A DNA stretch of 64,000 nt from the NCBI GenBank assembly GCA_033239125.1, contig BSWB01000001.1, positions 58,509,416 through 58,573,415 on the forward strand. The letters run 5' to 3'. The notes under the pieces were generated by a model that saw only the letters and a program-made list of their open reading frames with translations, was not told the origin of the DNA and ran no database searches. Numbering within the stretch: position 1 is the first letter of the stretch; each line of letters opens with the position of its first letter. A program made the translations under genes and the position numbers. Positions 54,065 to 64,000 of this stretch are shown one piece after another. This DNA is from Fagopyrum homotropicum. Its lineage: Eukaryota; Streptophyta; Magnoliopsida; Caryophyllales; Polygonaceae.

Positions 54065-54844
54065 ACGACACCGACGAACATCAAGGAAGTCTGCAGCTTC
54101 CTTCACTTAGCCGGTTATTACCGACGGTTTGTGGAGGGATTTTTTATGATTGCCCGTCCACTTACGAGTTTGCTGAGGAAGACCACCAAGTTTGTATGGT
54201 CTGAGTAGTGTGCACAGAGTTTTAAGGAGCTGAAGAGATGTCTGACTTCCGCTCCCATCTTAGCGCAACCGGAGGGCACAGAGGACTTTGTTGTGTACAA
54301 TGACACATCCAAGCTAGGCTTGGGATAAGTTTTGATGCAGCGTGGCAGAGTGATTGCATATGCGTCTAGATAGCTGAAGACATATGAGGAGAACTACCCG
54401 ACTCATGATTTGGAGTTGGCAACGGTAGTTCATGCATTGAAGATCTAGAGACATTACCTGTATAGAGCTACATGCCGGAGCTACATGCCAGATCTTCACA
54501 GACCATAAGAGTTTGAAGTGTATTTTTACGCAACAAAAATTGAATAACTGCCAGCGTAGATGGCTTGAACTGATCAAGGACTTTGACCTTGAGATTCTAT
54601 ATCGTCCAGGGAAAGCGAACGCTGTCGCCTATGCCCTAAGCAGGAAGACGCCTCGAGAGAAGGCGATTGCAAGACTGACAGTTCAACCTCAACTGTAGAG
54701 AGATCTTGCTTGGCTAGAGAGGGACATCCAATTTCCTGATGAGGATGTCCAATTGAGCACCTTAGAGGTTCTACTTGATTTGTTGGGTGAGATCCAACAA
54801 AAGTAGGGGACTTGCCCGACATTGATAAGGATACGAGATAGAAT
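54065..54844 (+). pseudogene. pol: Chromovirus RNase H and RNase H-integrase junction (element 6)
   Basis: Readable parts are AGYYRRFVEGF, RPLTSLLRKTTKFVWSE, YASR-stop-LKTYEENYPTHDLELA and RRWLELIKDFDLEILYRPGK, then EDVQLSTLEVLLDLLGEIQQ. Stops are frequent. A 14-bp tandem duplication (GAGCTACATGCCRG) near 54465-54490 breaks the frame. The text is cut at 54844 by element 7 and resumes at 63562. Confidence 0.8.
54840..54844. repeat. Target-site duplication AGAAT (left) of element 7
   Basis: AGAAT before 54845; the right copy at 63562-63566 reads AGGAT, one base different. Confidence 0.75.
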
Positions 54845-57782
54845 TGTAATATCGGGAATTTTTATTCCGTTTAATTCCATAGCAAATCGGATTTCGATTC
54901 GTTGATCTTTCTCTGTCTACCTAGTCGTACACACTATCTCAAAATTTTATCATTTTACGTAACCTCACTTCACATAAAATGATAGAATTTTATATCAAAT
55001 CCTAATCTATCAAACCCTAGTTTATATCATGAAATGTGGTTGACAAAGTCATGACATTCTTTTGACGAGACCAAGCCGAGGCCGTGACGAGATTTGACGA
55101 GACCGTGACGAGATCATGACAAGGCCATGCATGGGCTTGACAAAGCCATGACACGTTTTGACAAGGTTATGACAAAGCCTTAACAACTCAGTCCACCTTG
55201 TGTTGCATTGTCTCAGCCCATTTCTTTGCCCAACCCTTTCTCCTTCAGCGTTGGCCCAAGAGTAGCATGCCAGCCAGTAGCCTTCTTGCCACCTAATGGG
55301 CCATTCGCCCTTCTACCTGCTGACCCAAGTACCTGTAAACCTCAGCCTAGATCGACCACAATTCTGCCAGCCCAGAAGAGACGTACATCGCCTGCGTGGA
55401 GCCTTGCTGGAGGTGGAGTTACACGCTGCCATTACTCCAGGAATCACGTTGAAATCCCTTGATTTCCTCCTTCTTCGCTTCCAGATACATCCCTAGGATA
55501 CGCTGCATCTCCTTCTCGTCCACAATCTCCTCTACCTGCCTTCTCTTTGTCGTCTACCGCACTAACCCTCTGCGTATCCATCACCAACAGGAAGGACGAG
55601 AGACCGGTACAGTCTGGGCCGACATCACCAGCCTTACAAACACCAGCAAGAACCATCCCGAGTTGGAGCCGACGATCCAGACCGAGAGTAAGTCCTCCGC
55701 TTACCTTCTTCTTTGCTTTTCTGTATGTGAGGAGGATCCAATGTAATGTTGTGCTGCAGAGCCAACAAGTCCATCCAGAGAGTGAGGGAGATCGCTACAG
55801 ATCCACCCCGAAGCCATCCAAGGACACAAACCAGTTCTGCGTGTGACTGCTAGTCCTACCACGAGATCTGCGTGTCTAGTTGGATCCCTCTTCCTATTCA
55901 TATATAACTGTAAACAAAAGTAAGCAACATCTCTATCCCTTCTGATCATATACAGAAAAATATCTCATCCTAACCATTTCGTTTTCTCCCCTAAGCCTCT
56001 TGAATCGCACCTCAGTTGGAGCCATGAGCTATCTGTGTCACGTGGGATCAGAAGAGGAAACGCTAACACCTGAGGCACCCTAGTCCGGCCAGAACGAGAT
56101 TAAAAACGTGCTTAAACAGTAGGTACAACAGCCATGGAAAGCCTTTTGTATAGAGGTAACTAAAAGGTGAATGAGTGATTTTATGTGTGTGTACCGATTC
56201 TTTAAGACTTGAGTGATGCGTTGTTGTAATTAGATCTCGAACATGGGCTGGGTTGATAAAGGGTAGCTGCTGAGTTATATTAACAGAATGGTAGAAATAA
56301 GGACTGCTGTAAATACATCTCTTTTTCCTTCAGTTTTGAAGTTAGAAACTTCCCATCTTGTCCACCAATGTTAAGGAGTTACAGTGAAGATCCGCCGTTG
56401 AAATTTTAATAGGTCATAGATGGATATATGTAGTTTGCTGTGTCAAAATTTGAGGATAAATGAACGGTCGGATTAGAAGTTATAAGTTTCCAAAGTAGGG
56501 TAGTTGATCTGTTTTTCCAGCAGTGAAATTTTGTTAAGTATAGGAAATATTTTAAGTGTTCTAAACAACTTTAGAAATTTGTGTAGAAGAGATGGATGAA
56601 CAATTTGAAGAAATTCTTGCTCCTATGAGTAGATTGGATATCATAGATGACCTAAGAAATTTTTTTGGAATTTTTATAAATTATTCGAATTTCATATTTG
56701 AAGCCAAAGTTGGACCTTAACGATCTTTCGAAAAATAGGAAAATGGGTAAATTGCCAGTTTGTAACCAAACTCATCTTTAGGAGTTAGAATATGACTTTT
56801 TAGTCTCAAATAAGAGTTTAGGCATGAATTATGGAATTTTTGGAAGTTTCGGGACCAAGGGTAAAATAGTCATTTTACCATAAATTGGTACTGTATTAAA
56901 TTCAGTTCTAATAGGATCTACTATCTTAGAAGTCTTGGACTTCTAATTACCTAGAAATTGGGCTGACACACTTGCCTCCTTTGACAGGCTACTGAATTCC
57001 TATAGTTACCGATTGAGTTGTGATTAAGAGAGTCGAGATTTGATTCTGGTAAATCCACGGACTTACTTAGTTGGCTTCTTGTATGAGTGTAATGTGTATG
57101 AGTGGTGTTTGTTAGTTATGATAAACAACGAAACCGGATTAGGCTGACTTTATTATATTATGTAATTGACCCAAGTGTATGATAACGGGTCGTGACATCA
57201 TTTGCCTAGCTCTTGCGAGAGTCAAGGAGGTTCCCTGCGACCAGCCCAGTCAGGTAGACGGTCAGATGCATTAGTACCATTCCTTGTTGGTAAACGGGGA
57301 CAGGGGCAAGGTTTGGGAATCCCATGTGTCACAAAATAAGTATCATTAGTAACCACATATCACCTAATTAAAGATAATAAAAGGATTGAGTGTTGCATGT
57401 TGATTGTGTATGTTGTGTGTTTGTGCTTTTACCTTTATACTTATGCATAGAATGTTAGCTAACGGTTTTATACCGCTTGTAGATGTCTTGCAGGTTAAGA
57501 CAATTGTAGGGAGATCCGGAGGAAATGGTCAGCCGGGTCCATGTACTTCTTTAGTTGGGGACGGGGATGTCTTTTGTTCTTCATATGCGTCGTTTTAGTA
57601 CCTTTCCTTTGTAAGGCTGATACATATTTTTCATGTATATATTGTTTAAAGTTTTCAAATGTTTTAAATACTTTTGTGCTTTGTTGTAAGATCCTAGTGA
57701 AATTATTGTCAAACTAAGGTCGGGACCCACTGTGAGGTCCTAACCAGTAGCTCCCCGAGTTTTCAGAATTTGGGGTGTTACA
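54845..57782 (+). repeat. 5' LTR of element 7
   Basis: 2938 bp, TGTAATATCGGGAATTTT to GGGGTGTTACA. In reverse it is similar to the C1 LTRs. It contains GGTAAAAT-AGTC-ATTTTACC (56860-56879) and TTAGAAGTC-TTG-GACTTCTAA (56926-56946). Its left part has a cluster of TGACAAAGCCATGACA-like words at 55039-55186. The short frames at 55208-55949 lie in the leader and are not credible genes. Confidence 0.9.
55039..55186. repeat. TGACAAGGCCATGAC-type word cluster in the LTR of element 7
   Basis: About nine variants of TGACAAAGNCATGACA and TGACGAGACCGTGACGAG in 148 bp, many with partial inverted symmetry around GGCC or GCC. Absent from the 3' LTR, because that part was lost. Confidence 0.75.
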
Positions 57783-57785
57783 ATA

Positions 57786-57797
57786 TGGTATCAGAGC
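57786..57797 (+). promoter_or_regulatory. Primer-binding site, initiator tRNA-Met type (element 7)
   Basis: TGGTATCAGAGC three bases after the LTR end. Confidence 0.9.
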
Positions 57798-60180
57798 GAG
57801 GTTGGCAACAATGGCACTTGGAATCTTCTGAAAGACCAAATGTATAAAATAACTAGAACCCGAAAGGGGTCTAAAATTTTCAAAACGGATTTATGTTTTT
57901 ACATGCACGCATAGTCGGGTTGTTGGGTTAGTAGTACATCGGACCACCATCGCTCTCCGTGGATCTCTGCAACTTGGATCGATAGGAGTTAGTATATAGA
58001 ATTTTTATGATGTTTACTATTATATGTTATATACATGTGTATGCTTACCTTGTTAGTATCCTAAAGGATATTTTATATCCTTTAGTCGTGATATTACGAA
58101 GCGATTATCGCCTCGTGATAATTCAGTAGCGGACTTGAAGAGTCTCCAAAACGAGGCAATGGAATCAGTCCTTGAATTGAGTATTATACTCAGGTGGACC
58201 GCTTGGTGATCCTACAAATCATCCAAGGAACAAGTGAGCAAGTAAGTAAAGTTGCGAAGATAATTTTTACCACAAGCACAATCAGATGAGGAAGAAATTC
58301 TTGAGTCAGTTCAGTTAGAAGGAATAGAAGGTCGTACAAAGAACTCGGGCATACGAGGCCGAGAGATGGAATTAGAAGAACCATGCAAGAGACTACAAGA
58401 GTGCGGAGTAGAGATGACAATATTGGAACGGGACAACTAGAATTAAGTACAACCAAGATTGCGGAATCAAGGACATTATAATCGAGGCGGATGCTTCATA
58501 GACTATTATGGGCATGAGAAACACGAAGAGGCAGAGTGTCAATCTGGGTGTGAGAATCTAAGGTATACGGAATGAAGACCTACAATTTAGTATAAAAGCA
58601 AAAAGGCAGACCCCACAAGTGTGGGGAGGTGTTGACCTCCTCGAAGATATAAGAAGTTTGAAAGAAATCGCGACGCCAATATCCAAAGAATGGAGGCCTG
58701 TAGCAGGGTCAACGGAATTTCATGAAGGCGATATTACTACCAACACCAATGAAGAAATGGGTATGTGAGAACGACCTTGGTGGACTCGAGAAGTGAAGTT
58801 AGCCCAAAGAAAGAGGAAGAATGGAAGATAGAACGAACTAAAGAAGTATAAAAGGGATTAATCGAGTAGGTGATGCTCACCAAGAATTTAAATGCCGGTA
58901 GAGGTATCAGAAGAGTAAGTCCGTGATATTGAGATAAGTCAACTGTGGAATGACCGGCGTCAACTAAGTACGTGCAAGGGTTATTTGGTATTGACGAGCT
59001 ATGTACAGCTAAGAGGAGATATCTATGATTGAGGATTATTGAAGTAACTATACCGATGCTTTAGAGGATTTCTTCCAGTAGGCAACGTAAATCGTCATAG
59101 ACAACTAAAGGTATAGAGAGAATCGTGTTAGAGGTTACTCCTTGGTTGATTAAAATCAAACTCCGGTCGATTCAGGGGGTTTGGAAACAGAAGAGTCGTC
59201 TTCCAACCGTTATATTATCTCCTTAAGCTAAGTATGGAAGGTATTTGGTACTTCACCCAGTTAGGACTTATGGTGTAAGTATCGAGTTTAAGATGATAGT
59301 AGTTGTGGAAATACCTTTAGTTGGAAGGAACCCAAACTAGGCTATATTTGCAACCAGTAACCGCACTTAAAGAAAATAGTCTCGGAGTGGAGTACGTGGA
59401 ATTTTTTATCGGAATGGAGCCGAGTTGCGTTTGGCGTCAGAGGAATATTCTTGGTCTGGTAAACGTGGGGGTATATGAGTGTAATGATGATGGTGTGTTG
59501 GCATTTCTCGAGTAGTTATGATCAAATGATGGTGATGTGAGATCACCTTGTGTCTAGTGCTGTCGTTGTGGACACATTCTATGGCACTTAAGATCTTGGA
59601 TATGGCGTAAGAAGTTTGGGTTGAGCTAAAGATTTATAAATAATATGATGACGTCGATAGGACACCAAGATCGACCACCGGATTTTGATTGTTAAGTTAT
59701 ATCAAGCTTAAAACCAAAAATGAGCAGATGATGATTCTTCAATAGATGAAACATATCACTGAGTCATATTAGGAGACAAGACCAAGTGAGTTGTGATACA
59801 ACTAGCCTTAAGCACTTAGTAAAGTGCCGGGAGATGTATAAGGGTTATATCCTAGATCGGATACTCGAAACTTGGAAGGAGTTGTGTAAGACAACCATGC
59901 GAGACTTTAAAGCGGTGTAGAAGTGTAACTCATTCTTACACGGGTTCTGTGGAGAGATACATACCACACACAAGTTAGGACATCAAATTGGAAGATCAGA
60001 CTGTTGAGCCGGATGATACTGGTGAAATATCCGGTAACGACTCTAGAACATGGTAGTAGGTGCTTGTGACCTGAGTACATATAAAGATTTGAGAGTCGAT
60101 GGTTTATGAAAAGCCAACGAGGCTACATGTGATATGGGGTATACTATGAGAAGTAACCTTTTAAAGATCTATGCCAAGAT
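57798..60180 (+). other. Interior of element 7 upstream of integrase, nearly illegible
   Basis: About 2.4 kb without open frames of note. Around 58483-58542 the text CFIDYYGHEKHEEAEC recalls a gag zinc knuckle that has lost one Cys, suggesting a decayed gag of a different chromovirus branch. No protease or RT wording could be recognised. Confidence 0.4.
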
Positions 60181-61240
60181 AATTGCAACCTCAAGAACAA
60201 CGAGTTAGGGCTTGGCCCTGTACTTGGGTGGTGGTAGACAGTCCGACGAAGGCCGAACGTTCCATCCCGATTAAGGAAATGTTGCTGGTAAGTCGTCTAG
60301 CTGAGGAGTTCACTAGACGACTTGTGAGACTCCATGGAGTACCGAGGACTATCGTCTTCGACATGGATGGACGTTTAACCTCGAGATTTTAGCAGCAGGT
60401 ACACACTACTTTGGGGAACGAGTCTATACTTTACCACTACTTATCACCCCAGACCGACGGTCAGTCTGAGAAGATCATCCAAACATTGGAGGACATGTTG
60501 CGAGCTTGTGTACTGGATTGGGGACAGGTATGACCTGATCACCTTCCCCTTGTAGAGTTTTCATATAATAACAGTTGGCACGCGTCTATTGGGATGGCAC
60601 CTTATGAGGCTTTGTACGGACTGAGATGTCGCACACCATTGTGCTGGGACGAGCCTAGTAGAGTTGGGGAGTAGCTCCAGATCAGATACAGGATGACATC
60701 ACCCGGATTGCCTTGGTTAGAGAGCGGATGTTGGCAGCTCAGAGTCGTCAAAAGTCCTATGCCGACAAGAGGCTTCGACCTCTGGAGTTTAGAGTGGGTG
60801 CACAAGTGTGGTTGAGAGTGTCACCGACGAGAGGCGTCCGGCGTTTCGGTAGTAAGGGGAAGATGAGTCCCCGATATGTCGGACCATTTGAGATCTCGGA
60901 GAGAGTCGGAGAGGTTGCCTACCGATTAGCACTGCCACTGAGGTTGGAGGGGGTCCATCCGGTCTTGCATGTTTCTCAGCTGAGAGAGTATATACCGGAC
61001 CTGAGACACGTCGTCAGCTATGAGGATCTGATAGTTGAGCCTGACCACACTTTTGTGGAGTACTAGTAGCTATCCTTGAGCACAGTACTCGACGTCTAAG
61101 GTCTAAGGAGATACCGATGTTGAGGATCCAGTGGTCTAGGCGAGGGGCCTATGAGGCTACCTGGGAGACAGAGGAGAATATTAGACGTAGCTATCCCGAG
61201 TTCTTTGCGGAGTTAGCCTCTACCTTTGTACTTACGGGTA
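60180..61240 (+). pseudogene. pol: Chromovirus integrase and chromodomain-like tail (element 7)
   Basis: WVVVDSPTKAERSIPIKEML, SRLAEEFTRRLVRLHGVPRT, IVFDMDGRLTSRF (second catalytic Asp), QTDGQSEKIIQTLEDMLRAC (Glu), HLPLVEFSYNNSWHASIGMA. An uninterrupted stretch follows (60713-61066) with RVGAQVWLRVSPTRGVRRFG, VHPVLHVSQLREYIPDLRHV. After a TAG at 61064-61066 comes IPMLRIQWSRRGAYEATWET, the chromodomain-like end. The first Asp and the zinc domain are missing. Confidence 0.88.
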
Positions 61241-61388
61241 AATACTTAGACGTTGTTTGTTTGAATTCTGTGATTATATGTTAGAATGACTGATTGTGTT
61301 TTCTATGTGTTGCCTGATTATGATGATTGAGTAGTTTTGCATGCTAGTAAATGATGTTAAAATTTTAGCGAAACCAGAGTATACAAGT

Positions 61389-61503
61389 TTATTTATGGAA
61401 GTCATTCGATTAGATACCTTATCCTAAGTTTCGGGACGAAACTTATTTTGAGGGGGTACTGATTATTTATGGAAGTCATTCGATTAGATACCTTATCCTA
61501 AGT
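61389..61503 (+). repeat. 41-bp direct duplication at the polypurine tract / 3' LTR border (element 7)
   Basis: The copies 61389-61429 and 61463-61503 begin TTATTTATGGAAGTCATTCG and end TATCCTAAGT. Between them stand TTTCGGGACGAAAC and the polypurine tract TTTTGAGGGGGTACTGA. The second copy occupies the place where the LTR should start. Confidence 0.9.
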
Positions 61504-63561
61504 ATGTGAGGAGGATCCAACGTAATGTTGTGCTGCAGAGCCAACAAGTCCATCCAGAGAGTGAGGGAGATCGCTACAGATCCACCCCGAAGCCATCCAA
61601 GGACACAAACTAGTTCTGCGTGTGACTGCTAATCCTACCACGAGATCTGCGTGTCTAGTCGGACCCCTCTTCCTATTCATATCTAATTGTAAACACAAGT
61701 AAGCAACATCTCTATCCCTTCTGATCATGTACAGAAAAATATCTCATCCTAACCATTTCGTTTTCTCCCCTAAGCCTCTTGAATCGCACCTCAGTTGGAG
61801 CCATGAGCTATCTGTGTCACGTGGGATCAGAAGAGGAAATACTAACACCTGAGGCACCCTAGTCCGGCCAGAACGAGATTAAAAACGTGCTTAAACAGTA
61901 GGTACAACAGCCTTGGAAAGCCTTTTGTATAGAGGTAACTAAAAGGCGGATGAGTGATTTTATGTGTGTGTACCGATTCTTTAAGACTTGAGTGATGCGT
62001 TGTTGTAATTAGATCTTGAACCTGGGCTGGGTTGGTAAGGGGTAGATGCTGAGTTATATTAACAGAATGGTAGAAATAAGGACTGTTGTAAATACATCTC
62101 TTTTTCCTTCAGTTTTGAAGTTAGAAACTACCAATCTTGTCGACCATTGTTAAGGAGCTACAGTGTAGATCCACCATTGAAATTTTAATAGGTCACAGAT
62201 GGATATATGTAGTTTGCTGTGTCAAACTTTGAGGATAAATGAACGGTCGGATTAGAAGTTATAAGTTTCCAAAGTAGGGTAGTTGAGCTGTTTTTCCAAC
62301 AGTGAAATTTGGTTAAGTATAGGAAATATTTTAAGTGTTGTAACCAACTTTAGAAATTTGTGTAGAAGAGATGCATGAACAGTTTTAAGAAATTCTTGCT
62401 CCTGTGAGTAGATTGGATATCATAGACGACCTAAGAAATTATTTTGGAATTTTTATAAATTATTCGAATTTCATATTTGAAGCCAAAGTTGGACCTTAAC
62501 GATCTTTCAAAAAATAGAAAAATGGGTAAATTGCCATTTTGTAACCAAACTCATCTTTAGGAGTTAGAATATGACTTTTTAGTCTCAAATAAGAGTTTAA
62601 GCATGAATTATGGAATTTTTTGAAGTTTTGGGACCAAGGGTAAAATCGTCATTTTACCATAAATTGGTATTGTATTAAATTCAGTTCTAATAGGATCTAC
62701 TATCTTAGAAGTCTTAGACTTCTAATTACCTGGAAAGTGGGCTGACACAGTTGCCTCCTTTGATAGGCTACTGAATTCCTACAGTTACCGATTGAGTTGT
62801 GATTAAGAGAGCCGAGATTTGATTTTGGTAAGTCCATGGACTTACTTAGCTGGCTTCTTGTATGAGTGTAATGTGTATGAGTGGTATTTGTTAGTTATGA
62901 TAAACAACGAAACCGGATTAGGCCGACTTTATTATATTATGTAATTGACCCAAGTTTATGATAACGGGTCGTGACATCATCTACCTAGCTCTTGCGAGAG
63001 TCTAGGAGGTTCCCTACGACCAGCCCAGTCAAGTAGACGGTCAGATGCATTAGTACCATTCCTTGTTGGTAAACGGGGAAAGGGGCGAGGTTTGGGAATC
63101 CCTCGTGTCACAAAATAAGTATCATTAGTAACGACATATCACCTAATTAAAGATAATAAAAGGATTGAGTGTTGCATGTTGATTGTGTATGTTGTGTGTT
63201 TGTGCTTTTACCTTTATACTTATGCATAGAATGTTAGGTAACGGTTTTATACCGCTTGTAGATGCCTTGCAGGTTAAGACAATTGTAGGGATATCCGGAG
63301 GAAATGGTCAACCGGGTCCACGTACTCATTTAGTTGGGGACGGGGATGTCTTTTGTTCTTCATATGCGCCGTTTTAGTACCTTTCCTTTGTAAGGCTGAT
63401 ACATATTCTTCATGTATATATTGTTTAAAGTTTTCAAATGTTTTAAATACTTTTGTGCCTTGTTGTAAGATCCTAGTGAAATTATTGTCAAACTGAGGTC
63501 GGGACCCACTGTGAGGTCCTAACTAGTAGCTCCCCGAGTTCTCAGAATTTGGGGTGTTACA
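61504..63561 (+). repeat. 3' LTR of element 7, lacking its first about 880 bp
   Basis: 2058 bp corresponding to 55724-57782 of the 5' LTR. The text begins ATGTGAGGAGGATCC directly after the 41-bp duplication. Hairpins GGTAAAAT-CGTC-ATTTTACC (62639-62658) and TTAGAAGTCTTAGACTTCTAA (62705-62725) are kept. It ends GGGGTGTTACA. Confidence 0.9.
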
Positions 63562-64000
63562 AGGATGTCTCGTGGTGATGTCCCACATTTCTACATAGGA
63601 GCAGATGGAGTGATGAGACGCCATGACCGCGCCTGTGTACCCGCTGATGTGGAGTTGAGACAAAGGATTTTACAAGAGGTTCACTCCACACCTTACTCAA
63701 TACACCCAGGTGCGAGTAAGATGTATCAAGATGTGAGGCGTTCATACTGGTGGGAGGGCTGAAGTCCGATGTGGCTAGATTTGTGGCTCAGTGTGCGACC
63801 TGTCAGCAAGTCAAGATAGAGCATTGTAGACCAGGGAGAGAGCTCCACCCACTGCCAGTACCGCAGTGGAAGTGGGAGGATCTCTCCATGGACTTTGTGA
63901 GAGGGTTGAGGTTCAACAGGAGTTTTAATGCTATATGGGTTGTGGTTGACAAACTGACGAAGACTGCACGTTTTATCCCTATCAAGGAAACGTGGTCAGT
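63562..64000 (+). pseudogene. pol: Chromovirus integrase N-terminal part (element 6, continued), runs off the window
   Basis: The frame resumes with MSRGDVPHFYIGADGVMRR, LRQRILQEVHSTPYSIHPGA and SKMYQDVRRSYWWEG. A one-base loss then gives TGA at 63760-63762. In another frame the text continues as VAQCATCQQVKIEHCRPG, PVPQWKWEDLSMDFV (first catalytic Asp) and WVVVDKLTKTARFIPIKET to the window end. The zinc ligands (HxxxH, CxxC) are present here, unlike element 3. Confidence 0.88.

Larger units (their letters stand above)
54845..63561 (+). mobile_element. Chromovirus-type element with C1-related LTRs, plus strand (element 7)
   Basis: 5' LTR 54845-57782, Met-type primer site, interior 57783-61462, and a 5'-truncated 3' LTR 61504-63561. 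It sits in the RNase H-integrase junction of element 6, with target duplications AGAAT/AGGAT. Integrase and chromodomain-like text is well preserved at 60180-61240, whereas the region where gag to RNase H should be is nearly illegible. Confidence 0.88.

Overview
The window is nuclear DNA of a flowering plant, probably a eudicot. It is a dense stack of nested, mostly broken LTR retrotransposons around one intact cellular gene. The evidence is Ty3/gypsy elements of Athila and chromovirus (Tekay/Del-like) type, a Ty1/copia Sirevirus-like remnant, primer-binding sites matching plant tRNA-Asp and initiator tRNA-Met, plant-style introns, and a conserved plant protein family. No bacterial features, rRNA, tRNA or CRISPR arrays were seen. 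All calls come from reading the sequence and from knowledge of the families; no search was run.

Layout. (1) 30-11221: a complete-length but dead Athila element (+ strand) with two LTRs, a tRNA-Asp primer-binding site and 5-bp target duplications (GTGGC). It sits inside the reverse transcriptase of a second, minus-strand Athila (11222-16350; its other half lies left of the window). That element in turn cuts off a chromovirus-type LTR (16351-18667). (2) 19057-21991: the only convincing host gene, minus strand, two coding exons, 457 aa, unknown function, with a C-terminal membrane segment and an AT microsatellite in its intron. (3) 22640-29346: AT-rich intergenic DNA with a candidate short Helitron, a partly inverted chromovirus LTR, CATACCAGAA-type tandem repeats and copia LTR-like remnants. 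(4) 29347-42356: a complete-length chromovirus on the minus strand (target duplications TATGT) with a solo LTR of a second family (33498-36025, duplications AGTCT) between its RNase H and integrase regions. (5) 42362-44338: Sirevirus-like copia remnant, + strand. (6) 44339-51402: a minus-strand chromovirus with a highly decayed interior. (7) 51438-64000: a plus-strand chromovirus lacking its 5' end, split by another plus-strand element (54845-63561, duplications AGAAT/AGGAT).

None of the retroelements has an intact coding frame. Each carries several in-frame stops or frameshifts, and some have lost catalytic residues. They document successive transposition, solo-LTR formation and rearrangement; no genes work together beyond the usual gag-protease-RT-RNase H-integrase order.

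The most interesting pattern is that unrelated elements each carry their own short palindromic word in several copies. In both Athila elements, and in the Sirevirus-like remnant, the word lies both in non-coding/LTR DNA and in a variable coding linker just upstream of reverse transcriptase. The words are TTCCACGGCCGTGGAA, AAATCGTCCGATTT and TTTCAAGGCCTTGAAA. The chromovirus LTRs share a different hairpin (AGAAGTC-N3-GACTTCT) at a nearly fixed distance from the LTR end.
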